A stretch of 64,000 bases of DNA from Buchnera aphidicola (Cinara splendens) (GTDB lineage: Bacteria; Pseudomonadota; Gammaproteobacteria; Enterobacterales; Enterobacteriaceae). Below the pieces are notes generated by a model. The model searched no databases. It was given only the letters and a program-made list of their open reading frames with translations, and was not told the origin of the DNA. The translations under genes and the position numbers were made by a program. Location of the stretch: contig NZ_LR217722.1 in the NCBI RefSeq assembly GCF_900698975.1, positions 1 to 64,000 of the forward strand, in the 5' to 3' direction. How positions within the stretch are numbered: the stretch's first letter is position 1; each line of letters starts with the position of its first letter. Of the stretch, positions 1 to 11,504 are shown piece after piece.

Positions 1-127
1 TTTATATATTTATATATTTATATATATTAATATATATAACTATATAGTTATATAGATATAAATTTATTAGATGTATAGATAAATATATAAATAAATAAAT
101 ATTAATTAAGTATTTTAGGAAAAAGAA
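1..127. other. AT-only leader of mnmG with a 22-bp palindrome
   Basis: This stretch is almost pure A and T before the mnmG ribosome-binding site (taggaaaaag, just before the ATG at 128). A perfect 22-bp palindrome lies at 33-54, centred on ctatatag, and is flanked by tatata runs. In enterobacteria and Buchnera the replication origin is placed beside mnmG, so an AT-rich unwinding role is possible. I see no TTATNCACA DnaA box on either strand here. The origin role is inference. Confidence 0.4.
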
Positions 128-2020
128 ATGGTTTTTTATAAAAAATTTGATATTATTGTAATAGGAGCAGGACATGCTGGTACAGAAGCAGCTTCTGCTT
201 CTTCAAGAATGGGTCATAAAACTTTGTTATTAACACATAAAATTAATACCATTGGTGCATTGTCATGTAATCCAGCTATTGGTGGTTTAGGTAAAAGTCA
301 ATTGGTAAAAGAAATTGATGCAATGGGTGGTTTGATGGCAAGAGTAACCGATTATGCAGGTATTCAATTTAGAATTTTAAATTCAAGAAAAGGATCTGCC
401 GTACAATCTACACGAGCACAGACAGATAGACTTTTATATCAAAAAAAAATACAGTCTTTTTTAAAAAATCATGATAAATTAATAATTTTAGAAGCAGAGG
501 TATCAGATTTAATTATTAAAAATTATCAAATATATGGTGTTTTGACTGTTGATGGTATTCGTTTTAAAAGTTCTGTTGTTATATTAACTGCTGGAACTTT
601 TTTAAATGGAAAAATGTATATTGGTTCTAAAATTATTTCTGGAGGTAGAAGAGATGATTCAAATTCATCAATATTAGCTGAAAATTTAAAAAAATATTTT
701 TTTAGAACTGGGCGATTAAAGACAGGTACACCACCACGTTTACATGCAAAAACGATTAATTTTAATAATTTAGAACAACAATGGGGGGATATTCCTACTC
801 CTGTTTTTTCTTTTATGGGGTCTGTTTCACATCATCCAAAACAAGTACCGTGTTATATTACGTATACAAATGTGAATACGCATAATTTAATTAAAGATAA
901 TTTATGTTACAGTCCGATGTATAGTGGTTTTATTCATGGAGTTGGTCCTCGATATTGTCCATCTATTGAAGATAAAATAGTTCGATTTCCTGATAAATAT
1001 CGTCATCAAATATTTTTAGAACCTGAAGGTATTGACAGTGAGATAATTTATCCAAACGGAATTTCTACAAGTCTTCCTTTTTCAATACAAAGAAAAATGA
1101 TTCACTCAATTTCAGGATTAGAAAAATCAGAAATTATTCACCCTGGATATGCCGTAGAATATGACTATTTTGATCCTAGAGATTTGCATATGACACTAGA
1201 ATCTAAAATTATCAAAAATTTTTTTTTAGCCGGTCAAATTAATGGAACTACTGGTTATGAAGAAGCTGGTGCTCAAGGTTTAATTGCAGGTATAAATGCC
1301 GCATTATTAGTTAAAAATGAAGATCCTTGGTTTCCTAAAAGGAATGAGGCATATATTGGTGTATTAATAGATGATTTATGTAATAAAGGTACTTCTGAAC
1401 CTTATCGTATGTTTACTTCACGAGCAGAATATAGATTGTTATTACGAGAAAATAATGCTGATGATCGTTTAACAGAAATTGGTTATAAACTTGGTTTAGT
1501 TACTAACGCACAGTGGATGCTGTTTTCTAAAAAAAGAGATAAAATTTCGCAAGAATGTGAACGATTAAAAAATATTAAAATTACATCTAAATCTATTAAT
1601 TCTTTTTTTAAAAATAAAAATTTTAATATTACTTTGAAAAAAGATTGTTCTGCTTTTGATTTTTTACGTCGACCACAAATTACATATAATGTTTTAATGG
1701 ATTTTCTCAATCAGAATATAGTTGATAACTGTGTTGTTAAAAATAAAGCTGTTATACATGAAATTGAGACACGGAGTAAATATTACGGATATATTGAACG
1801 TCAAAAAAAAGAAGCTAAAAGAAGTATTCGATATGAAAATATAAAATTATCATTTATAAAAGATTATAAGGATATTACTGGTTTATCAAATGAAGTAATT
1901 ATAAAATTAAATGAATATCGTCCTTGTTCTTTAGGGCAAGCTTCACGTATTTCTGGTATTACTCCAGTAGCAATTTCTATATTGCTTGTTTTTCTAAAAA
2001 AACACAATCTTGGTTTTTAG
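128..2020 (+). CDS. mnmG: MnmG (GidA), tRNA uridine-5-carboxymethylaminomethyl modification subunit
   Basis: FAD-dependent partner of MnmE that installs the carboxymethylaminomethyl group on U34 of tRNAs reading split codon boxes, in the cytoplasm. The N-terminal FAD motif GAGHAG lies at residues 13-18 and the SCNPAIGG block with conserved Cys47 at 46-53. The [10 protein letters not shown] block and the [11 protein letters not shown] block with the second conserved Cys follow in the middle. The 630-residue length matches the 629 of E. coli, so the protein looks intact. The ATG is preceded by AGGAAAAAG. It is transcribed away from gyrB, and its partner mnmE is also in this window (9647). In relatives the ATP synthase operon follows; here gyrB does, in opposite orientation. 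Confidence 0.97.
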   Translation: MVFYKKFDIIVIGAGHAGTEAASASSRMGHKTLLLTHKINTIGALSCNPAIGGLGKSQLVKEIDAMGGLMARVTDYAGIQFRILNSRKGSAVQSTRAQTDRLLYQKKIQSFLKNHDKLIILEAEVSDLIIKNYQIYGVLTVDGIRFKSSVVILTAGTFLNGKMYIGSKIISGGRRDDSNSSILAENLKKYFFRTGRLKTGTPPRLHAKTINFNNLEQQWGDIPTPVFSFMGSVSHHPKQVPCYITYTNVNTHNLIKDNLCYSPMYSGFIHGVGPRYCPSIEDKIVRFPDKYRHQIFLEPEGIDSEIIYPNGISTSLPFSIQRKMIHSISGLEKSEIIHPGYAVEYDYFDPRDLHMTLESKIIKNFFLAGQINGTTGYEEAGAQGLIAGINAALLVKNEDPWFPKRNEAYIGVLIDDLCNKGTSEPYRMFTSRAEYRLLLRENNADDRLTEIGYKLGLVTNAQWMLFSKKRDKISQECERLKNIKITSKSINSFFKNKNFNITLKKDCSAFDFLRRPQITYNVLMDFLNQNIVDNCVVKNKAVIHEIETRSKYYGYIERQKKEAKRSIRYENIKLSFIKDYKDITGLSNEVIIKLNEYRPCSLGQASRISGITPVAISILLVFLKKHNLGF

Positions 2021-2061
2021 TTTTCTGAATTTAAAATTTTTCAATATATATTTTTGATGTA

Positions 2062-2098
2062 TTTTGGCAGGTTTTATTTGATTTATTTCCTGCCGAAA
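2062..2098. terminator. Hairpin between convergent mnmG and gyrB
   Basis: ttttggcagg (2062-2071) pairs with cctgccgaaa (2089-2098), ten base pairs with one G-U, around a 17-nt loop. The GC-rich core is conspicuous in this AT-rich DNA. It lies between two genes that converge, so it may serve both strands. No clean U-tract follows on either strand, so efficiency as an intrinsic terminator is uncertain. Confidence 0.5.
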
Positions 2099-2160
2099 TT
2101 AACAAATATATGAATTTTAAAATTTATGTATGTTGTGTATGCGATGTATGTTATGTGTAT

Positions 2161-4575
<2,415 letters not shown>

Positions 4576-4619
4576 TTATCCTTTTTTTTGTATATGAAAA
4601 ATTAATTTTAAATTGAAAA

Positions 4620-5726
4620 TTATAGTTTTAAAGGCATAATTATATACTTGGTTTCTTTTTGCGTATCTGATTGAATTTGAATACTTGAAATTGGAGTGTC
4701 AAAAATAATATTAATTGTAGGAGTATTCAGAGCATTTAGAACATCTAATAAATAAAAAACATTTATAGAAAATGAAACATTTTTTTGCTGATATTTTATG
4801 TAAAAAGAATCACATGATTCTTCATCATCTTGATTGTTTGATGTTATTTTTAATAAATTTTCTGAAAAATTTAAAAAAACACCTTTAAAAGTAGTATTAC
4901 ATAAAATAGATGTTTTTAATAATGATTCTTTTAGTTGTTCTGTATGTAGTAAAATAGAGTGAGTATGTTTTTTTAAAATTACATCATGATAATTAGGAAA
5001 ATTACCATTTAATAATTTTGTTATTAACAAATTTGTATCGAATTGAAATGAGACATAATTAGAATCAATAGTCATGGAAATTAAGTCGTTTACATAAGTT
5101 AATAATCTGTTTAATTCTAATACAGCTTGTTTATTAACGATTATAGAAAAAGAAGATATCTCAGCATTTAACATAACAGTATACATAGATAACCTATGTC
5201 CATCAGTTGTGACTGTGTATAAATAAGATTTTTTATATTCAATTAACATTCCGTTTAAAGAATTTCTGACATCATTATGTGCTATGGAAAAATAAATTGA
5301 TGAAATGATTTTTTTTAATATTGTTTGTGAAATAAAAAATTTTTTTGTTTTTTGAATTTTTTTAAATTTTGGAAATTTTTTTTGTGATAAAGTATTTAAT
5401 TTAAATAAACTGTTAAATATTTTTATATGCATTTTTTTGTTGATTAAATGAAAATGTAATTCTTCATTGCGTTTGATATTACGACAAATACTAAATATTT
5501 TTTTTCCAGATATTGTAACGCATCCTGAAGTATAGAAGATAAAGTATTTTTTGCGTATATATGTATGTAATTCAATTTCTAATGTAGAACTAGTTAATTG
5601 TAATATATTTTCATTAATTTTGATAATTACATTTTCTAATATTGGAAATACGGCATTTTTAGTAATGATTCTATTGATTTTTTTAAAAGAATTTAAAAAA
5701 TCATTGTTTTTAATTTTGAATTCCAT
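4620..5726 (-). CDS. dnaN: DNA polymerase III beta subunit (sliding clamp)
   Basis: Ring-shaped processivity clamp that tethers polymerase III to DNA. At 368 residues it equals the E. coli length (366). The C-terminal MPLKL matches the conserved MPMRL end that lines the partner-binding cleft, and TTDGHRLS in the middle is a family signature. The N-terminal third is strongly diverged. The start lies three bases beyond the dnaA stop, so the two are probably translationally coupled, as in E. coli. Confidence 0.95.
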   Translation of the reverse strand: MEFKIKNNDFLNSFKKINRIITKNAVFPILENVIIKINENILQLTSSTLEIELHTYIRKKYFIFYTSGCVTISGKKIFSICRNIKRNEELHFHLINKKMHIKIFNSLFKLNTLSQKKFPKFKKIQKTKKFFISQTILKKIISSIYFSIAHNDVRNSLNGMLIEYKKSYLYTVTTDGHRLSMYTVMLNAEISSFSIIVNKQAVLELNRLLTYVNDLISMTIDSNYVSFQFDTNLLITKLLNGNFPNYHDVILKKHTHSILLHTEQLKESLLKTSILCNTTFKGVFLNFSENLLKITSNNQDDEESCDSFYIKYQQKNVSFSINVFYLLDVLNALNTPTINIIFDTPISSIQIQSDTQKETKYIIMPLKL

Positions 5727-5729
5727 ATT

Positions 5730-6662
5730 TTATATGTTTAATTGATTGAATAAGTATAAAAAGTCGTAATAAATTTTATTTTTTTTTTTTTTTAAATAAT
5801 TGATTTTTTTACAAGCGTGTAATACAGTAGTATGATTTTTTTTGCCAAAAGCTTTTCCTATTTCGGAATAGTTATAGTCAGTTAACTTTTTTATTAAAAG
5901 CATAGCAATTTGTCTAGGCTCTACAATAGATTTTCTTCTCTTAGAAGAAATAATGTCTGATTTTTTAATATTAAAATAAGCAGCAACTTTTTTTTGAATT
6001 AAATATATATTCATGCTTTTTTTTTTGTTTTTTTTTAATTGATTTATTTGTTTTTTTATGAAAATTTTTGTCATTTTTTTTTTTTTAAGAATTAATTTTA
6101 AATGTATTTTTTTTAAAAAAAATATTAATTCTTTTATATTAGCACACATTTTTTGTGAAATATATTTTGCCATTTTATATGATAATTTAATATTATTATT
6201 ATGAGCTTTATTTAATAAAATATGTATTTTAGTTATTAACTCCGGCGGATTAATTGATGTGATTAATCCTGATTTAAATTGAGATGGTAAATTTTGTGAT
6301 ATTTTTTTTATTTGATTTATACTAAAATTTGTCGTTAACACAATTTTTTGATTTTTTTGTAAGAATTTATTTAATATATTAAATATTTTTTTTTTTTTTT
6401 TATAAAAGAAATATTGAATATCATCTATTAATAAAGTTTCTATAGAACTATAGAAATTTTTAAAATGGATTATAGAATTGTTTTTTAATGAAAAAATCAT
6501 ATTACGAATAAAATTTTTTGCATGTATATAAATTATTTTATGATTATGATTTTCTGTTAAGATTTTATTGCCTATAGCATGAAGTAAATGTGTTTTTCCG
6601 CATCCAGCATTTCCACATAAAAATAATATGTTAAAAAAATTTTTTGATTTTTTAGAAAACAT
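5730..6662 (-). CDS. dnaA: DnaA, replication initiator, N-terminally eroded
   Basis: Recognisable domains III and IV of the initiator ATPase. Walker A GNAGCGKT is at residues 17-24, Walker B LLIDD at 77-81, and the C-terminal box-binding signature NHTTVLHA at 276-283. Family length is about 450-470; here only 310 residues follow the first ATG. The frame is open to 6779 and homology runs to about 6728, reading NNFIEGTSNQLAR before the ATG, so the ATG falls inside the AAA+ domain. No ATG, GTG or TTG lies between 6662 and the in-frame stop at 6780-6782. Domain I (DnaB/DiaA contact) and the domain II linker are missing. The residue aligned with arginine finger R285 is Gln128 and that aligned with R281 is Asn124. 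It may be a reduced initiator or a gene on its way out. Confidence 0.8.
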   Translation of the reverse strand: MFSKKSKNFFNILFLCGNAGCGKTHLLHAIGNKILTENHNHKIIYIHAKNFIRNMIFSLKNNSIIHFKNFYSSIETLLIDDIQYFFYKKKKKIFNILNKFLQKNQKIVLTTNFSINQIKKISQNLPSQFKSGLITSINPPELITKIHILLNKAHNNNIKLSYKMAKYISQKMCANIKELIFFLKKIHLKLILKKKKMTKIFIKKQINQLKKNKKKSMNIYLIQKKVAAYFNIKKSDIISSKRRKSIVEPRQIAMLLIKKLTDYNYSEIGKAFGKKNHTTVLHACKKINYLKKKKNKIYYDFLYLFNQLNI

Positions 6663-6782
6663 GTATGCTGCATAACGCGCTAATTGATTTGATGTACCTT
6701 CAATAAAATTATTAAACTGATAGTTAAGTTGAATGTCATTTTTTGAAAGTAGTTTTTTTTTGATAGTTTTAATATTATTTTA

Positions 6783-7386
6783 AATTTTTAATTTTTTAGT
6801 TTGTACTGATTTTTGTTTTTTAATATTAAAAATCTCATATAAAAATATGTTTTATGTTATAAAATGGTCATTATCTATATTATTTAATATGATGATTTTT
6901 AGATTTTTTGATATTTTACGTTACGATTAATATATATATAATTTTTTTAAATGTATATAATAATAATTATATTTTTGATTTTTTTTAAAAGTTTTGATGT
7001 GTTGAATTTTAGTAGTGAATGTTATTTTAAAAATTATATTAAATATATATTAATAATAGATATGTGATGTTGTTTTTTTATGATATTCTGTCAATTATTT
7101 AAATATTTTAATTTAATTAAAAATCAAGATAAATAATTATTATCTTAGTATTTTTATACTAATAATATATTTATTTTTTAGATTGTTATTTTTGTGTATT
7201 TTTGAAAAAATATTATTATAATAATATTTTATTTATATTAAAAATATTTTTTTAATAAATCTAATTTAATCAATTTAAACATGTTATTGTATATCATGAT
7301 ATAATTATCACATAATATACAGATATTTTATTGTTTAATCGATACATACTTGTGTATGTTGCTTGTATAAAAATAGGAATACTTAT
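6783..7386. other. dnaA-rpmH divergent spacer holding a possible dnaA relic
   Basis: About 600 bases without an intact gene. On the minus strand, short frames just beyond the dnaA stop read like an eroded linker, with several stops in all frames, consistent with decayed dnaA domains I-II. A 7-bp hairpin TTAGTAT/ATACTAA with a 4-nt loop lies at 7145-7162. The last 30 bases hold the rpmH ribosome-binding site AATAGGAAT. I found no TTATNCACA box on either strand. Confidence 0.5.
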
Positions 7387-7521
7387 ATGAAACGTACTTT
7401 TCAACCTTCTAATATTAAACGTAATCGTACACATGGTTTTCGTGCTCGTATGTCATCTAAAAGTGGCCGAGATATTTTATCGCATAGACGTTCAAAATTG
7501 CGTTCAGTATTATGTGTATAA
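7387..7521 (+). CDS. rpmH: 50S ribosomal protein L34
   Basis: Small basic large-subunit protein of 44 residues (46 in E. coli). It begins [20 protein letters not shown] and ends [10 protein letters not shown], close to the family throughout. A good Shine-Dalgarno AGGAA lies eight bases before the ATG. It heads the conserved rpmH-rnpA-yidC order, divergent from dnaA, with rnpA starting 18 bases after the stop. Confidence 0.97.
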   Translation: MKRTFQPSNIKRNRTHGFRARMSSKSGRDILSHRRSKLRSVLCV

Positions 7522-7539
7522 AATAATTTTATAAAAGTA

Positions 7540-7917
7540 ATGAATATGTCACGATTTTCTTTAAAAAAAAAATCACGTTTATTATTAAACGTTCAATTTC
7601 AAACAATTTATAATAAAAATTATAAAATTCATACAAAAAATTTTTTGATGTTTATGTATACAAATTATTTACAATTTCCTAGATTAGGAATTTCTATTTC
7701 TAAAAAAAATGTTGCACGGTCACATGATCGTAATCGAATTAAACGTCTTGTTAAAGAAAGTTTTCGATTAGTACAACATAATTTATTATTGATGGATTTT
7801 ATAATAATTGTTAAAAAAAATATTCATTTATTAAAAAATAATAAAATATTTTTTTTTTTAAAAAAATTATGGTCTTACAAAAGCAAAAATAATGTCTTGA
7901 ATATAAATAGATTATAA
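7540..7917 (+). CDS. rnpA: Ribonuclease P protein component
   Basis: Protein cofactor of RNase P, which helps the rnpB RNA remove tRNA 5' leaders; rnpB is in this window at 63273-63654. The RNR signature, KKNVARSHDRNRIKRLVKES, lies about residues 53-72, and LMDFIIIVKKN follows as in the family. The length is 125 residues against 119 in E. coli. Start at 7540 or, two codons on, at 7546; neither has a clear Shine-Dalgarno. It sits between rpmH and yidC. Confidence 0.95.
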   Translation: MNMSRFSLKKKSRLLLNVQFQTIYNKNYKIHTKNFLMFMYTNYLQFPRLGISISKKNVARSHDRNRIKRLVKESFRLVQHNLLLMDFIIIVKKNIHLLKNNKIFFFLKKLWSYKSKNNVLNINRL

Positions 7918-7981
7918 CATAAATTTATATATCATTAATTTTATGATAATTTTTTTTAATTTTAAGTAGTGAGAAAATTTT

Positions 7982-8311
7982 ATGATATATCTGAAACGTA
8001 TTTTTTTTATAATATCTTGTATTGTTTTTTCTTTTTTGGTGTGGAACTTTTGGAATACACATGCTTCTATAAATCAAAATAATATAAAGATAAATAGTTT
8101 TGTACATAAAATTTATGACATTAAAAATAATAGTAATATTCAATTGAATAATATATTGAACGATTTAATTTTCTTGAATATTAATTTATTAAGAAATCTA
8201 TCTGGATCTTTAAATACATTAAAAAATAGTGATTTTTTAAATAAAAAATATTTAGTAATTGATTTTACAATTATAAAAAATTTTTTTTATGAAATAACTA
8301 GTAAAACATGA
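7982..8311 (+). pseudogene. yidC: YidC N-terminal fragment (first membrane segment and start of periplasmic domain)
   Basis: 109 codons from an ATG. The first 30 residues, rich in I, F and W (FFIISCIVFSFLVWNFW), match the first transmembrane segment of YidC in sequence and place. What follows resembles the start of the P1 periplasmic domain, then a TGA stop at 8309-8311. The footprint from here to the end of the next entry is 530 codons, about the full YidC length in relatives (548 in E. coli). So this is the broken front of yidC rather than a separate gene. Whether the peptide is still made is unknown. Confidence 0.75.
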
Positions 8312-8707
8312 AATAAAAATAATTTCAATATTACAAAAAATAAAATTATCGCACAGTGTAAAACATTTTACTTTATGTATATTGTTGTTTATTTTTTGAA
8401 AATAAAAATGTTAATACAACAAAATTTTATTTATAATTTTTTCAATAAAAATTAATTCTTTAGTACATTATTTGTATGGCATAAGAATAGATGGTATATT
8501 TTATACAATAATATACATTTAATATATAATTTTTTACGGGGTATATTATAAGAAATTTTTTAATTAATATTTTTTAAAAAGTTTTATATATAAAGAATTA
8601 TCAAGTAACTGTTTTTAATACTTATAGATATTATTAAAATTTTATTTTTAGTAATATTTGGTATAAAAAATATACATATCATAATTAACATTAACTGGAT
8701 AGTTATA
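8312..8707 (+). pseudogene. Decayed YidC periplasmic (P1) region
   Basis: About 400 bases between the two readable parts of yidC. The frame stays open for about 43 codons after the TGA, then fails. A second frame near 8580 reads VLYIKNYQVTVFNTYRYY, like the KRGDYAVNVNYNVQ stretch of E. coli P1. All frames are interrupted by several stops, so this region cannot be translated through. ggatag at 8697-8702 could serve as the ribosome-binding site for the downstream insertase part. Confidence 0.6.
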
Positions 8708-9571
8708 ATGCAAAGAAAATTTTTAACAATTTGGATTTCTCATATTTATAATCAATTTGTCATTTTTGTAAATAAAGTTAATAGTAGTATTACATTAATT
8801 AAATTATTGTCAAAAATATATCATTTTCAATTTTATTATCTTTATAAATTGTTTAGTAATGCGTGGTTAAGCACTATAGTAAAAAATGTTGTGTTATTTT
8901 TTTCAAAAAATTTGCAATTTATAACAAAATACGCAAAATTAAATATAATTTCCTACCCTATTTTCAGGTTGTTGGTCTTTTTTTATGGGTTTTTTCATAA
9001 TTGGGGTATAACTATTATTTTTGTAACTATTTTAGTAAAGATAATTATGTATCCGTTAACTAGATTACAATATGTATCTACGTTACATATGAAAGCTTTA
9101 CAACCAGAAATACAGAAAATAAAAAATCAATTTTGTAATGATTCAAGAGTAATAAATAAAAAAATTTTATCTTTATATAAATTTAAGAAAATTAATCCTT
9201 TTTTTAGTTTTTTATCTATAATGTTACAAATACCTATATTTTTATCATTTTACTATGTATTAGTTTCTTCAGTAGAATTAAAGAACGCGCCTTTTATTTT
9301 TTGGATTACAGATTTATCTAGTTACGATCCGTATTATGTATTACCGATTTGTGTGATTTTGAGTATTTTATTAACTCAATATCATGAATTAAGTTATAAT
9401 AATATTATCAAAAAGAAAAATTTTTTATGTATCATGCCATTTTTATGTACTTTTTTTTTATTTTGGCTTCCATCTGGTTTGATCTTGTATTATATAACGA
9501 GTAATTTAATGACTTTTTTGCAGCAATGGATTATACGTAGAAATTTTTTTAAAAATAATAAATATAATTAA
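8708..9571 (+). CDS. yidC: YidC C-terminal insertase domain, now separately encoded
   Basis: Membrane insertase core in the inner membrane. Residues from about 80 match E. coli YidC from TM2 to TM6, with hydrophobic segments near 95-112, 160-185, 200-220 and 235-275. IMYPLTRLQYVS, LQPEIQKIKNQF, SVELKNAPFIFWITDLS, DPYYVLPI and WLPSGLILYYITSNL are all family blocks. Lys111 aligns with the groove arginine R366, a conservative change. The first 80 residues are a poor P1 remainder. The ATG at 8708 follows GGATAG by six bases, so independent translation is plausible, giving an Oxa1-like minimal insertase. Confidence 0.85.
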   Translation: MQRKFLTIWISHIYNQFVIFVNKVNSSITLIKLLSKIYHFQFYYLYKLFSNAWLSTIVKNVVLFFSKNLQFITKYAKLNIISYPIFRLLVFFYGFFHNWGITIIFVTILVKIIMYPLTRLQYVSTLHMKALQPEIQKIKNQFCNDSRVINKKILSLYKFKKINPFFSFLSIMLQIPIFLSFYYVLVSSVELKNAPFIFWITDLSSYDPYYVLPICVILSILLTQYHELSYNNIIKKKNFLCIMPFLCTFFLFWLPSGLILYYITSNLMTFLQQWIIRRNFFKNNKYN

Positions 9572-9646
9572 TAATATTTATATAAATAAAAATTAATTAT
9601 TATATTAAGCAAATAATTTTTTATATTTTTAGAGTATGAATAAAGT

Positions 9647-11011
9647 ATGATATTTAATGAAACTATTGTAGCTCCAGCTACGGCTTTTGGTCGATCAGGT
9701 ATTGGAATTATAAGAATTTCTGGTTCTTCTGTTTTAAAAATAATGAAAAAATTTTTAAATATCTCCATGAAAGAACGTTTTGCACATAACGTATCGTTTT
9801 TAGATTTTCAAGGAAATATTATTGATCATGGCATTGCATTGTTTTTTCCTGCCCCTAAGTCATTTACTGGAGAGGATATTTTAGAGTTTCAAGGTCATGG
9901 AAATCCATTTTTATTAGATATAATTATAGAAAATATAGTACGTATGAATGACGTTCGCTTAGCACGTCCGGGTGAATTTTCGGAAAGAGCTTTTTTAAAT
10001 AAAAAAATAGATTTAATTCAAGCTGAAGCAATTAGTGATTTAATTAATGCACAATCTAGATTATCAATACAAGCTTCTTTACTTTCTTTATCTGGTAGCT
10101 TCTCAAAAAAAATATGTTTAATTATTGACTTATTAAAAGTTTTTTATTCGCAAATAGAAGCTATTATTAATTTTCCCGATGAGATGGATGCTCCTTGTGA
10201 TCGCTTAGATTTCATGCCTAATTTGACTAAAATTATTGTATTATTACAAAAGCTGACAGATACAGCGCGAAAAAGTCATGCTTTACAAAAAAGTATAAAG
10301 ATTGTAATTGCTGGACTACCTAATGTAGGTAAATCTAGTTTATTTAATTATTTATCTGATCAACAAATTTCTATTGTTACGGATATTCCGGGTACTACAC
10401 GTGATTTAATGTGCAAAGAGGTATGGTCAAATGGTATATGTTATGAACTTATAGATACTGCAGGTTTACGTAAAAGTCAAGATGTTATTGAAAATATAGG
10501 TATCCAGTTAGCAGAAAAAAGTATTTGTAGCTGTGATCATATTTTTTTTGTTTTGGATACTTTGCATAATCAGAAAGAAAATAACAAAATTATATTAAAG
10601 AGTATTAAAAATTTACGTATTAATCAAACTATTACATTTATTTTCAATAAAATAGATCTTACTGAACAAAAACCACGTTTAGAAACTATATATCAGAAGT
10701 TTCAATGTATTTATCTTTCAGTTAAAAAAAAATTAGGGTTAAATAAATTAAAAAAAGTAATTAATACAATTTTACATACTAACAATAATGTTGAAAGTGT
10801 TTTCTTGGCAAGACGTAGACATGTTTTGGAGTTAGAAAAATCGTTAAAATATTTAATGCAAGGAAAAAAAGATTGGTATAGAAGTAATAATATTGAATTA
10901 TTGTCAGAAAATATACGTTTGTCGATGAATTGTTTGTTGGGGATTACAGGTCATTTTAGTAATGATGATTTATTAAATAAAATTTTTTCTGATTTTTGTA
11001 TTGGAAAATAA
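9647..11011 (+). CDS. mnmE: MnmE (TrmE), tRNA modification GTPase
   Basis: K-loop GTPase that with MnmG modifies U34 of tRNA using a tetrahydrofolate one-carbon unit. The N-terminal folate-binding part begins ETIVAPATAFGRSGIGIIRI. The G domain shows GLPNVGKSSL (about 222-231), TTRD, DTAG and NKID. The C-terminal motif is CIGK with the essential cysteine as in the family (CIGK). The length of 454 equals E. coli, so it appears fully functional. It ends 34 bases before the convergent tRNA-Phe gene. Confidence 0.97.
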   Translation: MIFNETIVAPATAFGRSGIGIIRISGSSVLKIMKKFLNISMKERFAHNVSFLDFQGNIIDHGIALFFPAPKSFTGEDILEFQGHGNPFLLDIIIENIVRMNDVRLARPGEFSERAFLNKKIDLIQAEAISDLINAQSRLSIQASLLSLSGSFSKKICLIIDLLKVFYSQIEAIINFPDEMDAPCDRLDFMPNLTKIIVLLQKLTDTARKSHALQKSIKIVIAGLPNVGKSSLFNYLSDQQISIVTDIPGTTRDLMCKEVWSNGICYELIDTAGLRKSQDVIENIGIQLAEKSICSCDHIFFVLDTLHNQKENNKIILKSIKNLRINQTITFIFNKIDLTEQKPRLETIYQKFQCIYLSVKKKLGLNKLKKVINTILHTNNNVESVFLARRRHVLELEKSLKYLMQGKKDWYRSNNIELLSENIRLSMNCLLGITGHFSNDDLLNKIFSDFCIGK

Positions 11012-11045
11012 AAAATTTTTATGAATGAATATGTTTATATAAATA

Positions 11046-11118
11046 TGCCCGGAGGCGGAATTGAACCACCGACACGGGGATTTTCAGTCCCCTGCTCTAC
11101 CGACTGAGCTATCCGGGC
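11046..11118 (-). tRNA. tRNA-Phe (GAA)
   Basis: Reads as a 73-nt cloverleaf on the minus strand. Acceptor GCCCGGA pairs with TCCGGGC, the anticodon loop is CTGAAAA with GAA, and the T loop is TTCAATT. The discriminator is A and no CCA is encoded. The same tRNA sits between mnmE and groES in Buchnera. Confidence 0.97.
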
Positions 11119-11504
11119 ATTAAAATGATTAAACATTAAAATGTTTGTTTTGTCAATATTTTTATGAAATAAAATTTTTAAAGTCGTACCATGAAACCCT
11201 GTTTACAGTAATGTGCTGATTAAATTGTTAGTAGAATTTTATGTGATATAAAATCTATTTTTTTTTAATATATGCATTATGTGGTTATATTTGAAAATAT
11301 AGTTGATATATGTAAACATATCATTAATTTTTTTTAATTTTCTGATGGTTTTTTTAAAAAATTAAATAAAAATTAAATATACCCTTGAAATTCTTAATAT
11401 AGGTCCATATATTCTTAAAATACAAGAGTATATTAACAAAAATATTGGTTTACTCACTGATTACGTAACACGACAACGCGTATTTTACTAGAGAGGATCA
11501 TATT
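11119..11504. other. tRNA-Phe to groES spacer
   Basis: 386 bases without a gene. The left part carries the tRNA-Phe promoter region, which I could not pin down. The right part holds the heat-shock promoter entered separately and, at 11490-11495, the groES ribosome-binding site GAGAGGAT. I see no relic coding sequence. Confidence 0.6.
11384..11410 (+). promoter_or_regulatory. Sigma-32 (heat-shock) promoter of groES-groEL
   Basis: CTTGAA at 11384-11389 is an exact sigma-32 -35 core, preceded by CC. gtCCATAT at 11403-11410 matches the CCCCATnT -10 element in six positions. The 13-bp spacer is in the allowed 13-15 range. It lies about 95 bases before groES, the usual place. rpoH is present at 17003, so the regulon partner exists. 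I saw no inverted-repeat CIRCE element. Confidence 0.8.

Noticed and set aside
7305..7313. ttatcacat as a DnaA box
   Set aside because: It lacks one base of the TTATNCACA pattern and stands alone; I do not count it as a box.
7925..8143. A minus-strand frame of 72 codons over the front of yidC
   Set aside because: It mirrors the yidC N-terminal coding frame, whose match to the first YidC membrane segment is clear.
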